Origin: Aquanectria penicillioides
Taxonomy: Eukaryota > Ascomycota > Sordariomycetes > Hypocreales > Nectriaceae
Direction of reading: 5' to 3'
Assembly: GCA_003415625.1 (NCBI GenBank)
Contig: PYIU01000001.1
Location: 4,216,746 to 4,280,745, forward strand
Length of the DNA: 64,000 bases
Shown here: positions 33,360 to 45,152 of the stretch, one piece after another
Layout: every line of letters starts with the position of its first letter
Position numbering within the stretch: position 1 is the first letter of the stretch
Made by a program: the position numbers and the translations under genes
The notes under the pieces: model-generated
Seen by the model: only the letters and a program-made list of their open reading frames with translations
Databases searched by the model: none
Told to the model about the DNA's origin: nothing

Positions 33360-35344
33360 TTAATCAATCTTGATGGAAGCGTAAATCTTCCTGACAAACC
33401 ACCAACTCGAGAAGTAGCCAATAGTGCCTATAAACATTGTTAGTCAACGGGTTTGTATGAATTGAAACTCTCGGGACTTACCGGCAAGGATGAAGAAGAG
33501 GAAGGAAATGAGACCGCTGTAACCGATATACAGAACGGCTCCAGCCAGACCACCAAGCTTAACCTTGGTGACAAGGTAAAGCAGGCAGTTGAGGAAGATA
33601 TAGCCACCACTCATACCAGCAGCAAGGAATGAGCGCCACTGCCAGTTGTAGTTCTCAGAGCAAAGCAAGAAGTATACCATGAGGATGGTAACAGCGGCGC
33701 AGACAACAATCATGAGACCGTAACAGAGGAAGAGGAAACCAAACATGTAGTAGATCCTGCTGAACCAGATGGAGCTCATGATGAAGTAGAGCTCAACGAA
33801 GATGGCACCGAAAGGCAGAAGACCAACAATCAGCATGCTGGGGAAGGGCTTCAGGTAAGTGCTAACAGGGGGACCTGGCGGGGAATCTGGTTGGTGCGGA
33901 CAGGAGCCTCGAATTGAGGAGCGCGGAAGCCAAGCCAAGAACCAGCAAAGGAGAGGGGGATGGAGATAATGAACCAAATACCCACAATGACGAGCATGGT
34001 GGTAAAAGGAACGGCACCGGAGGATTGCTTGGCCCAGAGGAAGAGGTTCAGGAGGAAGAAGGCACCGAAGACAATACCAGGAACCATGATAGGAGTTAGT
34101 ACGATGTTCAGCTTCCATTGCTCACCCTGCCAAGCCTTGTAGGTTCGAGCAGAGACATAACCACCGACAAAGCCGAGGATGGTGTAAAGGAGAATCATGA
34201 TGGTACCCAGAGAACCGCGGTTGGAGGGAGAGAGGAATCCAAGGAGAGCGAAGATGATGGTGCATCCAGTCATGACGAAAAGTTGCGCGCCGTTGCCCAC
34301 GAAGACGGACAGGAGGAGAGGGCGCGAGGGTGTGCGGAACACATCGCCATGAACAAGCTTCCAGCCAGAATCTTCCTGGACACCATCCTCGAGCGCACCA
34401 TTGCCACCGAGATCATCGAGGTCGAGCTGGTCCAGACGGTTGTAGCGAGCGATATCCTTCTTGAGAGCGCGGACAAGAATGGACATGACAGTAAGGACGA
34501 GGATGACAACAATGATGGCAGTGTCGATGAGCCAGAACCAGTGGATCTTGGGGTCGAAAACGTGCAGGTACTTGTCCCATCGAGTAGCCCAGGCGGTTTC
34601 CGACTTTCGCCAGTAGACGCCGTAGCTGAACTGGATATCCTGAGACTTGCCTTCCTCGGCGCCGAAAACGATGGGTCCGTTGCCGGGATCGCAATCGACC
34701 TTACCCTTGTAGTTGATGGAGTTGGGCTGAACGACGACACCAACAACACGGAGCTGGTTGGGGTCGCCGTTGACCTCGTGGTACTCAACAATGATGTCAT
34801 AGTGGTTGTTGTAGACGATGTTGTTCTGGTCATCGTCCTGGCCGAGCAAGAAACCGGAGCTGTAGAAGACGGTGCCAGTGAGCTGGTCCTGGATCTGTTG
34901 GCCGGCAGGCAGGCCGTCGACCAACCAGTTCAAGCTGTAGCCCTGCTCAATGCGGTCCCTAACAAACGTCACGGCCTCAGCTGGGTAGGTGGTCTTGCAA
35001 AGGGCCTTGCACGTCTCGTTGGTGCCCATCTTCAGCTCGAAGGGGGACGTCATGATTCTGTCTCCGAAGAGGATGCTGCCCAGGCTCTCCGAAACATATT
35101 TGGGACCACCGTCAGGCTGGCACATGTGAAATTCTTCGAGGTAGTAGTCGTAGGAGACAACGGAGTGCAAGCGAGAATCTTGGGGCGCGGCGACAGGCTT
35201 GATACTGTTGACGTAAAGGGGGACATTATCGCCGGGCCTATACGATGTGGGCGCGACACCGGGGAGGTAGAAGGCGGAAGCGAGCTTAGGCGCTGCGAGC
35301 AGCGTGGCGAGGAGCGCCGAGGGCGCGAATTCGCGGAAATGCAT
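33360..35344 (-). CDS. EMP70/TMN nonaspanin (endosomal/Golgi TM9 protein), frame broken
   Basis: Two exons: 35344..33482 and 33427..33360, with a 54-nt intron. Expected length is 643 residues, normal for TM9SF proteins, which act in endosome/Golgi trafficking and cargo sorting. Features are a signal peptide (SALLATLLAAPKLASAFYLP), a large luminal domain (SYRPGDNVPLYVNSI, SYDYYLEEFHMC, NWLVDGLPAG), a first helix (FWLIDTAIIVVILVLTVMSI), then about eight further helices (LGFVGGYVSARTYKAW, PFGAIFVELYFIMSSIW). The C-terminus is KIYASIKID, whose KxD tail is the conserved Golgi-retention signal and supports the last splice. After RTNQIPRQVP the frame is lost: PVSTYLKPFPSMLIVGLLPF lies one frame over, as if one C were missing from the run at 33868-33872. 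Read literally, translation stops six residues later. Confidence 0.92.
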
Positions 35345-36772
35345 CCTGAAAGATAATAAAATGTTATATCATGCGAAGTTTGGTGATGAAGAAAAAGGAG
35401 TGTCGTGTAGAAGAGGTGTCAGCTTGGATGGCTGGGTGCCTTGGCGGTTGGGGGTTCGGGGTTCGGGGGGGGCTATGCGCGGCGACGGTGGCACAGCACG
35501 AACACTCCCAGTGCACAACGGACGAAGACCAGGGCTTCGTCGAGGAAGAGGATGAATCAAGGAGCGATTCGAGGTTGGAATTGCCCAGGTTGAAGATGGG
35601 AATGGCCTCGGAGGGAAATTCAAGCCAGCAGGGACGCCGTCAGAGGGACACGCCAACTCAGGAGCTCACAGGCGCGTACCTAACGCATTATCTGGCCAAA
35701 GGTCCCGCCAAAAAAAATATTGGCTTAGTCAGGGGCGAGCCCCGGAAGATTCCTGCTCCGGGAGTCGATGATCGGCGCCGCGCGAATGGGTCCATGACAT
35801 CCCCTGCGTCCCTGTCCCGTCGAAAGGGTGAGACGAAGTGCTACGTAGTCCGTAGTGCCGCTGGACTTACGTAGCCCTGTCCTTCGTACATACAGTATCC
35901 GTACCGCACCCTTTGCTGCGCAGCGCTCTCTTGGTGTGCCGGGATCCGACCAGGCTGCATCTACCACATCCATGTAATATTCCTTCATTTACGGACTACC
36001 TCCTAGCACGTCAGCATTATATCCAAATCCATCTCTGTATACGAAGCTTATACACACGCGCTAATTAGCCGTTGTCGGTAGCGATATTCGTATATGCCTG
36101 CTTACCACAAGAGTTGCTCCGTCCACACACACGCTTCCCTAACGAGGGAGGTACCTTGAGACTCAGTTCACTCACGCGTGCTCGGTCCACGTCGCTCTCC
36201 ATCTGTGAACAGCGCGAGCGCGGCATTGCCCTGTCAAGTTTCAACAAAGACCCCTAATAAGTCAACGAAATCCCCCTAGAACAAAAGCTAAGACCCGCTA
36301 GTCGAGCACGCGCCACTACTTTAGAGTGTCCCAACGGGCCTAGGCTCCCCACAATCAACGGGGACGTTGGCACAATTCATTGGCTCGACAGCGAATTTTC
36401 CAGCTGTTATCGTTAGTTTGTGACAGGCCACGACAGCTCAATTCAATATTTCCCTGATGAGTCGAAGAAGAGGGGGGGTTAACAAATTGATTCAAGTTGA
36501 AATGACGGCTAAATTTACGACAAGGATCCTGATAAGAATGATCCGACGAAATCGAAACTGGCCAAGCCGTCCTCCACCAGTGTGTTGAAGTATAGAACCT
36601 AAAGTACCACTTGTTTCGGCAAGGGGGTGCCTCCAGTTTTTGCTGAAGTGCTATATGGTTCAATAAAGTGTCCCCCCCCCCCCCTTACCCTAGATCGGAA
36701 CAAACTCAATCTTGGCATCACGATCTAAATTCTGTAAATACGCAAATATGTCCTCTACGGGACATTTGGCCA
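35345..36772. other. Intergenic region, transition to accessory-like DNA
   Basis: About 1.4 kb holding the upstream region of the EMP70 gene and then AT-richer DNA with a C homopolymer of about 13 bases near 36671-36684. No gene was recognised. Confidence 0.5.
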
Positions 36773-37267
36773 CTCGCTAACAACAATTGGGCTCTTTTCT
36801 TTGCTGACGCAACGAAGGGAGCGCGCGAGCTATTTCGCACACTGGCTCCTGGAGGATGTGCTGTTGTTCCTGAGTGGAGTGACGTGGGTTACTGACTTAC
36901 ATTGCGCCGATCAATGCGGTTCAAAAGGCAATTCGACTGGAGGACAAACTGTTTGATGTCCCACTTCCGAAGCACTGGTTCAATTTAGACCACACGAGAC
37001 AGGTTCTCTCAGAAGCCGGTTTCAAAGTCGAGATACCAGAAGCGACTGCCCACCTGGATGCAAATGATACGCAAGGCCTAGTCTAGAACTTGACGACAGG
37101 ATTCGCACAAAGCTTCATGAAGGGTTGGAGTGAGGAAGAGAAGGAGAAGGCAAAGGAAGTCTTCCCCAAGATTTTGGAGCCTATCGTTGAGAAGTTCACA
37201 AGATCAGATGGAACAGAGGCGGTGGATAATCAGGATGAGGGCGCTCCTTGCACTGTGCAAGAAGTAA
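36773..37267 (+). pseudogene. Remnant of a SAM-dependent (UbiE-like) methyltransferase
   Basis: The C-terminal half of a class I methyltransferase can be followed across frames: a segment ending DATKGARELFRTLAPGGCAV and VPEWSDVGY, then a stop at 36893-36895. It continues with AIRLEDKLFDVPLPKHWFNL, QVLSEAGFKVEIPEATAHL, an in-frame TAG near 37083 (probably from CAG), and TTGFAQSFMKGWSEEEKEKA. A frame change near 37220 leads to IRMRALLALCKK and TAA at 37265-37267. The N-terminal half with the SAM-binding loop is absent. Stops, frameshift and truncation together mean it cannot make an active enzyme. The CAG-to-TAG change is compatible with C-to-T decay such as repeat-induced point mutation, but one change does not prove it. 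Confidence 0.75.
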
Positions 37268-37322
37268 GAGTTGGCCATAGGCGAATTGATTAGACAATGG
37301 CGTAAGTATCTCGAACATCCCT

Positions 37323-39009
37323 CTATGATAATACTGGTTGAATACACTGTTCGAAACAAAATCTGACCCAGGATGGGCGACTGTGCCCAAATTGAAAGTC
37401 ATCCTCTTGAACACATTGGTCCCCTGTATTGTGGCTGCCAGCACCTGGTCCCTGGCCCCAGATCTGCCTTTTCAGCATATCAAAGCAGCTCTTAATATTT
37501 AGGAACTTTTGTCTCGCCAACATGGCTTGCAAAAATTCGGCGACAAATTGTCGACGGGAAGCTCCAGCGACACTTTCACACCCCAGAACCCAAAGCGGCC
37601 AGAGCATGATGGTGATTGCTGCCGAGTTGCAAGGGACTCCCTTGATCGCTTCTTCAAGTTGGTTAGTTAAACCATCTATAATGGGGCTATGTTCAACCAA
37701 GTTCATTGCTCGGAGGAGATAGATCTGGGATGCGACCCCGTGTGCGGCCGCCGCAGATATACATGCATTATAGGTCCCTGCCTGCTTCTGTTCCGCGGAT
37801 TGTTCCACTGTATCGGGGTACTCCGTCAAAACTTGGAGAGGCGGAAGATCCTTCATCGCATCTGATAAACGCCCTAACAAGGCGGTCCTGCAGTTGTTGA
37901 ATGCCACATGGCTAATTTTTTGTCGGTACAGATGCTCAACTAGTGCACCGCATTCTCCGGTCAGAGATGTAAGAGTGCCCGCGAAACCAAAGACGGTATC
38001 GGGTTCCTGCAGTTTCGAAAATGTTTTTGGCTTGGGGGATTTACATTTATGCCAATATTTAGTTCCCAGATGAGGTTCTCTAGGATACGGCACACACGTA
38101 ATAAGATCATGCCAAGCCAACAACCTTGTGTCAAACTGAACAATCGTTTCGTACCGACTTTTATGACTGTAACGGGTATACCAACTCCAACGCTTCTCAA
38201 CCAAAGAGATTGCCCCTCGGAGAAGGGCCAAGATGATACTCATGTCGGAGCCATGTATAATTTCAATTCCAGTTAGATGTAAAGAAGCCGATATGGCTAC
38301 AGCCATGGCGTCAGATGACAATTGCGACATGTTTTCAAGGTTCGGATTCATCAAAGCCTCAATCATGACATTGATAGCTGTATGTTTCCGTGAAAGCATG
38401 TCGGTCTTAGACATGAGGCCGGCTACGGCCATATGCACGCTGGCGCCTGCTAAAATCATGGGAAGCAGCACGGACCCAGGCTCAAATGCCATGGCCATCG
38501 CGCCGTCCCGGCGATCTCCACATCTGTCAGGGTTTGGGAAAGAAACTTCCAAAAGAATCTTGGCCCAGTGTTGAAATAGTATTGCATCATTATTATGAGT
38601 GAAAGCTATATGGTCAGGCTGAGTTGGACTTCTTGGAAGTAGGAGCGATGAGGACCTTGACATGGTACCCTTGAGTGCAGAGGACATCGTATGACTGCTT
38701 GGTGGATAAGATCTGGCTGGTAGTCGTATAAGTTCATGCACTCCCCGCGATCCGGGAGCAGCTGAGATGGAGGCTGGGTGGCTTTTGCGAGATGCAGATT
38801 GGTTGACCCATGTTAATGACTTTGCATAACCTTCGCATTGGAGGCCACGAGTTGCACACTTGTCACAGGATGGGTGGCCTTCATCGCATTTGATTCTAGA
38901 GGAACGACATGTAATACACCCTGGAGAATGTGAGACTGTGGACTATAATCGCTCGGAACCTGACAGGTTTACCTGATCGAGAACGACGATGATAATGGTT
39001 TCGTTCCAT
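37323..39009 (-). CDS. Zn2Cys6 fungal transcription factor
   Basis: Two exons: 39009..38973 and 38920..37323, with a 52-nt intron; 544 residues. The zinc cluster spans the splice: GCITCRSSRIKCDEGHPSCD followed by KCATRGLQC, with six cysteines at about residues 14, 17, 24, 31, 34 and 41, spaced as in Gal4-type binuclear clusters. A Ser/Pro-rich linker follows, then a long helical region (HHWAKILLEV-like, DAMAVAISASLHLTGIEIIH, WSWYTRYS, ACISAAAAHGVASQIYLLRA, ITIMLWPLWVLGCESV). This matches the fungal-specific 'Fungal_trans_2' type regulatory domain. An alternative start 11 codons upstream (39042) exists. The gene is divergent from the copper amine oxidase, 845 bases away, so it is a candidate local regulator of it (inference). 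Confidence 0.88.
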
Positions 39010-39854
39010 GCCGAAAGAAGGGTCGGCCCGTGAGCCTTGCATGGACCTGTTTGTGCATCTGATCGTCAATCGAGAGCAAAGCAGAGTTCGTAGACTGATA
39101 GCGAAAAAGAGAGACAGTTGCAAAAGCACTCACTGTTTCCATTTGTCAGGATGTCAATTCGGGTTGCTGAGATCGGCCAACATCCACTGGTAGATGATCG
39201 TGGTCTTGGCAACTGATAGCGGAGTTTTCGTTGATTGGTTGTTGGCATAAACCCCGCCATACAAATGTATCCTACCTAGTAGCTTAATACCTTATCTATC
39301 TCCTCTCGTCTGGATAGTCGGATTGACTGGTACTGACCATCGGTTCGAAATAGTATCCTGATTGGTGCCCAGGATATCATATCTCTTTGGGGCATAGTGT
39401 GGTGCTGTTCGGGTTCGACCACGGCACCTCTTCCATTGGCCGACAGCTTGAGCTAGCTCTTGAGCGTTGTAGTCCAGTTTGCTTGGATCTCAGACGCCAT
39501 AGACGCCTGTTAAACTGTGATATAGCATATCCCACTTTTTCACAATGAGTAGAGTAACATGGTCGTTATATGCAGCATGCATGCGGGGCCGATGTACTTC
39601 CGCAGGGATCTCTCTTATCAGATACTTGATTGGGAATCTATTCTAGATAGAGCATCAAGATATTGACAGTCGATGTTGAGTAATGGTTCTAGATCTTGCT
39701 ATCGAGCTTTCTTCGCCAAGAAATGACGTTGGACATAAGGACGGCATCTCAATCAGGCAATTGATCATCTATAAAAAGTCATGTCTTGCCCGTGAATATG
39801 ACTACTAGAACAGCACGGCGCGCAAGATTGTTCTGCAAACACTCAGCTTTCATC
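39010..39854. promoter_or_regulatory. Divergent promoter region, Zn2Cys6 regulator / copper amine oxidase
   Basis: The 845 bases between two divergent starts. Two CGG triplets in the same orientation lie nine bases apart at 39410-39412 and 39422-39424, a possible but unproven Zn2Cys6 binding pattern. No other element was identified. Confidence 0.4.
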
Positions 39855-42393
39855 ATGGCTATCTTGAAGGGGTTCCTTTTGGCTTTACTGACTGCCTCTG
39901 TAGCCAAAAGCATTCCGAGCCCTCGCAAAACATGGGATGTCCACGGAGGAATTGGTCCTTTGGAACGCCGGAGCAACTACAGTGGCCAGGATTCTTGCCC
40001 AATTCCCAAGACTGTCCACACCACAGCGAAGAAGGCAAATCCTTTCAAGCCGCTTTCAACACATGAACTCAAAGGCTTAGCTTCTTGGATCCAGGCCCCT
40101 GAGCGAGGACTCAATCTCACCGATACCAAGAGCCCCAATCTGACCGTTCATCATAACTACATCTGGCATATCGAAGAACTGAAGCCAAACAAAACTGATG
40201 TTCTGGCATATCTCGATGGCGACAAAGCCATGACACGGTATGCTCGTGTGGTGATCAATGAGGGAGGAAAAGCTGTGCCAGTTGTCACAGAATATTTTGT
40301 AAGTCGCATCAGACCCGAGATTCTTGTTTGACATCCCTAATTCTTGATTAGGTTGGTCCATTGCCTATCAACTCGGCGACAATAATTCAGCCTATGGACT
40401 ATTTCTACAATGGAGTGAATGGCCCCAGCATTGGTTTCAATGGCCGCTTTATTGACACACCTTATCGAAACGAAATTAATAACTGCGTCACAAAGCACAT
40501 GTCTAGCATTGCTGATATCACCATGGAGTTGATCGGTCTCGCTTATTATGGACCTGATGATTCTAGAACTACTGCTGCTTATTTCGCCACCAACCCTTTC
40601 TCTACTGACGGAAGCAAGTCTCTTGTCTGGACGCCGTGGAGAAGAAAAGCCATTGCCAACTACGATCAAATCACAGACTTTTATGTTGGCTGGGACTTCT
40701 CCGGTACTGACCCATCGTTGTACAAGCTGAGAATGATTGTCTACAACAATGTTGTCTACGAGTCTATCGATGAGTTCCGTAAGGCGTATAAGAGTGGTTC
40801 AATCAAGAAGCGACCTCTTCTTACCACCGATGATTCTTTCCTCCGAAAAGATAGAAAGGGACCTGTCCGAGAGTTGGAAGACCGGATGGCTCCGACCATT
40901 ACCGAGCCTGAGGGCAAGAGGTACAAGGTTGATACTGAGAACAAATACATTGAGTACCTTGGATGGAAATTCTACACCAGGTTCGACAGAGATGTTGGAA
41001 TCCAATTCTATGACGTCAAGTTCAAGGACGAGCGTATCTTATATGAGCTGTCTCTTCAAGGTAACTACGAAAGGTGCCAACTCTAGTTGATCTTGCTTGC
41101 TAACAGAGCGGCCCTCAGATGCAATGGCTCAATACTCTGGAAACAATCCTTTCCAAGCTGGCACAGCCTATATTGACCGATACTATGGTATTGGTGCCCA
41201 AGTTGGACGATTGATCCCTGGTTATGACTGCCCTTACCATGCCACATACTGGGACGCAACCTTTTCGGCTGGTTTGTCCTCGACCACGACAAACAACTCG
41301 ATTTGCATCTTTGAGACTGACATTGGTGTACCAATTACCCGCCACACTGATTCCACCTACAAGCAGTCCACTAAGGGCTCGAAGCTGGTGGTTCGTCAAA
41401 TTGCTACCATCGGAAACTATGATTACCTATGGGACTATGTGAGCGGCCCTTCGCCTTCCCATTTTTCATTGAATGCTAACAAATTTGGTACAGGCTTTCT
41501 ATGTTGATGGCACAATCACTGTTGATGCGCATGCTTCGGGCTACGTGCAGGCTACATATTACCGACCTGAAGATGGCGGCAAATGGGGCCCTCGAATCGC
41601 AGAGAGCATTTCTGGAACCTTGCACTCTCACGTCATGAACTTCAAGGCTGATTTCGACCTCGTTGACAGCGAAAATACTTTCATCAAGACCGATATTGTT
41701 GTTGAGAACATCACTCAGCCCTGGTTCCCCGAGAGAGGGGAATTCGAGATGATGCGATACAACTTCACTGAAATCCAGACTGAGGACGAGGGTCTTCTAC
41801 CTGTGCCCGCTAATGGTCAATCCATGTACACGATCGTAAACAAGAAACATGTGAACAAATGGGGTGAGCAGCGAGGATACCGCATCATTCCTGGACTGAG
41901 CAACGTTCATCTTCCGTCGATGAAGTCACCCTTCTTCTTGAAGTCAGGAGAGTTCGCTAAGCAGGCATTCGCTGTTTCTCGTCATCACGACACCGAGCAG
42001 CAAGCATCAGCTGCACTCAACCAGAACGTGCCAGAGGCTCCTCTAGTCGAGTTTTGGAAATTTTTCAACGGAGAGAATCTGGTGCAGCAAGATCTCGTGG
42101 CGTGGGTCAACTTGGGTATGCAGCACTATACGCGTGCGGAAGACATCCCAAACACCCTCATGTCGGAGGCTCACTCGAGCGTCATGTTTGCACCACAAAA
42201 CTGGGGCAACACCGAACTGACTGTTGATCTTCAAAACGCCATTATCTACAACGAAGAGGAGGGCGTTGAGACTGTGGAGCCGGAAATGAATGGAGTTGAA
42301 CCACCCAGTTGTTTCCTGCTTAGTCCCCAAGATGAGCTGGCAGGCGTGTTTGAGGGTCGCAATGTGGCTGATGCCTATGGAAAGGACGCATAG
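39855..42393 (+). CDS. Secreted copper amine oxidase
   Basis: Four exons: 39855..40298, 40352..41060, 41107..41438 and 41494..42393. Introns are 46-55 nt with CTAAC-type branch points in the last two. The product is 794 residues, intact. The signal peptide is MAILKGFLLALLTASVAKS; an in-frame ATG at 39798 would add 19 residues. The enzyme oxidatively deaminates primary amines to aldehyde, NH3 and H2O2 using Cu2+ and topaquinone. The topaquinone precursor is Tyr489 in IGNYDYLWDY at the end of exon 3, and the likely catalytic base is Asp408 in AYIDRYYGIG. Copper ligands are His539 and His541 (LHSHVM) and His722 (SEAHSSV). The secretion signal points to extracellular amine use as a nitrogen source or H2O2 production. 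It is paired divergently with a Zn2Cys6 regulator. Confidence 0.93.
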
Positions 42394-43320
42394 ATAATGA
42401 ATAAACATATCGCCGTGTTCAAGGGACCAAGCGTGGACAGCCCGAGCTTGGATGATGGAATCGGGCTAATGAATGACGTCGATATGACTTGAATGTGTGG
42501 GGGCAACACCAATCTCAAGGGACCTAAATGGGTTTACCTAGTTTCATTCCGCACAATCTCAAGAAACGAAACCAAGTTGATGGGATACATTGGGAGTCAC
42601 CTTGTCAATGAGCTGAATCAGTTGACCTTTAACGTTTTTTTCGTTGTGCTGGTAGGCTGGCTCGGCCAACCAGTATTGATGATAATTTTTTGGAGCGTTG
42701 TTAATAAAGCAAATGGCCTAGAAAATTAATTCCTGTGTAATGAGTAAATGCCATTTATCTGCTCCGAGTTCAAAAGTCTCGGTCTCGGCATCTTTTTGAC
42801 AGCCGACACCGAACTATTTATGGCTTGTTCTTGCTCTCTGGGTGGTCGAAGCTGTGCGTCCAAGCCCCACACTCGATCGGTTCGGCCCTTCGGCCTCGCG
42901 TTATAGTCAAATCACCGTTTCGAAAGGGATGCTTTGCCTGATGACACTTTGACATTATATGACTTCTGCTCTCATTTGACTGTGCCTATAGCGTCTTTAC
43001 TTCGATCTTAGGCATGTTGAACCAACCCCACCATCAGTCTTGACCGCGCAAGCTGGAGCGGTCGTGTATTGCTTGCCATCGTCGGAAGGCTCGATGTGAT
43101 AGAAATGCACCATGCTCGCAATGCACTTGAGGTAGTCATCCAGCCAGTACTTCAATGAGGCTCTCCTCTCCCATGCTATTGAGCAGGTAGGACGCTTCAG
43201 GATCCTCATCTCAGGGAAAGGCATATTCTAACCACAACCAAGGCGAATGACGTTAGATCAGCTCTTGCAACCTCGCGAGAAAAGTCTCTGTCCTACTCAT
43301 CGAATTCTCCATTCAATCCC
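42394..43320. other. Intergenic region
   Basis: About 900 bases between the amine oxidase and the regulator remnant. It lacks a recognisable gene; a 75-codon minus-strand frame at 42997-43224 has no identifiable domain. Confidence 0.5.
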
Positions 43321-44837
43321 ATGGGTCTTCTATCCGGGGGGCCTTCCCATAGTCCGTTGACAGACTTCCTTCCCACAAAGTCGACAGCCCTCCAACTCTG
43401 GGCTGCGTACGTGGAGAGGGTTGACTGGGCTGCCAAGGTCCTTCATATACCAACTGATGAAGTTGCAGTATATACTGCAATTGATGACCCAAGCAAAGTG
43501 TCAACGGAGACCTTAGCGCTCTGCTTTGCTATTTACTATGCTGCAACAATAGCTTTGGAACCCTCAGACACAGCCGATATTCTTGGGGAGGAAAAGACAG
43601 TGAGCCTTCACAAGTTCAAAATCGGAATCGAAAGCGCATTCGCTGAGAGTGATTTCCTAGATCAACCTACCGTCGTTTTGCTACAAGCATTGGGAATCTA
43701 TTTGGTTGGCGTTGCATGAAGAGTCGGCAACGGACGCAAACTAATCTAGAATGTTAGGGTGCTCTACGAGTTCATAACTTCCGGCGAGGTATTTGGATAT
43801 TGGACGGTCTGGCCATCTGTTCTGCGCAATCTATTGGGCTTCACCGGGATGGCAAGAAACTTGGACTTTCGGCATTTGAATCAGAAGTCCGACGTCGTCT
43901 CTGGTGGTACTTATTTTCCCGAGATGGCAGGGCTGGAGAAGATTATGGCTTTCGAAACGTACCTGATCCGGATGCCGTGCAGGGTGTTGCTCTTCCTTCC
44001 AACCTCGATGACAATGACATCTACCCAGAGATCAAAGGACTACCACCCCTCGGAAATGCTGGACTCGGATGACGCTGACTTTAGTTAGCACTGAAATTGC
44101 TCTTGCATGGTGTCGTCTCTTGAACTCCAAACATTCTTTGATAAGTGTATCCGCAACCTTTATCTAAGTCTCAAAATCTCGACAGTACAAGGGAAAAGAT
44201 GGAAGAGATCCTGAAAAACTGCAACCCCATTGTACCAACGCAGAGAATGACTCTCCAATGCTCCCAATTTGTTCTGAAAAAACTTGACTTTGTCTCACGT
44301 CAAATGAAGATGATCGAACTTCCCAATGGCCCAGAGGAATTATCGACCGATCAAACTCTTCTTGAAGCCTTGGATATCCTCGAAGATGGAGATAAAGTTC
44401 GCATCGATAACCCTCTTGGGGCATTCCGTTGGTCGATGCGCGCACATCCCCAGTTCTACTTGACGCTGTATATCCTGTGGTGTGTTTGTATGCCACGTGA
44501 AGGTGTCAATGCGAGACGAGCGCTTCGAACAGTGGAGACCCACCTGTTAATTGCCGGAGAGGCACACATATGCTCCAGGAATGAAACGAACTGGGAGGTG
44601 CTCGTCGCATTGAAGTCCAAGGCAACATCTATGAATGATGGATTAGGGAGAAACGGAGTGGCTAGTGTTCAAGCGGAGAGTCTGCCGCCACGAAATATGG
44701 TAGACGGTACTGGGCTACAGGCTGGCCTAGATGGAAGCATGTTCCATGAATTCGAATGCCGCAGGGAGTATTGGATTGGAGGACCCTCTTATTCGACTTT
44801 CAGCGCGGCGAGAACACATTTTCCGTGTTCTAATTAA
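43321..44837 (+). pseudogene. Broken fungal transcription factor (fungal_trans domain only)
   Basis: The middle-homology region of a fungal regulator is recognisable. A first exon (LPTKSTALQLWAAYVERVDW, ALCFAIYYAATIALEP, VVLLQALGIYL) joins across a probable 57-nt intron (branch ACTAAT near 43740) to GALRVHNFRRGIWILDGLAI and IGLHRDGKKLGL, then SEVRRRLWWYLFSRDGRAGE, the most typical block of the PF04082 family. The frame then breaks near 44055 and again near 44165, with stops, before ILWCVCMPREG and a C-terminal tail. The Zn2Cys6 DNA-binding domain is missing upstream. One break resembles the single-base losses elsewhere in this window, so part of the damage could be technical. The missing N-terminus and second break favour a true relic. 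Confidence 0.7.
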
Positions 44838-44866
44838 AAAAAGAGACGGACATATCATGGGACAAC

Positions 44867-45025
44867 TACCGTAAAAACTCAGCAAATTCGACTACCTTAG
44901 TTTCTTCAAGAAAGTGCAGAAAAGGTACACACAACCAATTATGTGACGAAGAACTTTCTTTTTATAGTAAAAAATGGAGATCCCGTTGACGCTAAGGTGG
45001 TCGAATTTGCCGAGTTTTTACGGTA
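44867..45025. mobile_element. 159-bp MITE with 34-bp terminal inverted repeats
   Basis: The two ends are inverted copies of a 34-base sequence (44867-44900 and 44992-45025), matching at 32 of 34 positions. The outer bases read TACCGTAAAAACTC at both ends when oriented inward. Each end begins with TA, so the element proper may be 155 bp flanked by a TA target duplication, as for Tc1/mariner-type elements. The interior is AT-rich, non-coding and partly self-complementary. It lies between the broken regulator and the amino acid transporter 3' end. The repeat does not match the mimp consensus I know from Fusarium. No autonomous partner is in this window. Confidence 0.85.
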
Positions 45026-45152
45026 TTCAAGATAATTGAGGCCTCCAAGGTTGCGCAGACACAGCGGGTGGGGTGTCAGTATTGACATCGGTAGAAGACA
45101 TTGAGTTCGTTAACAGAGATAAAACATGCATTACATTATTACTCGCTCTTCT

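Noticed and set aside
34118..35356. 412-codon open frame on the plus strand
   Set aside because: Fully antisense to the EMP70 gene, whose signal peptide, helices and Golgi tail are clear; the plus frame is a mirror of its codon bias.
39405..39430. Possible tRNA T-arm (GGGTTCGACCACGG)
   Set aside because: The five-base T-stem does not pair and there is no upstream tRNA structure.
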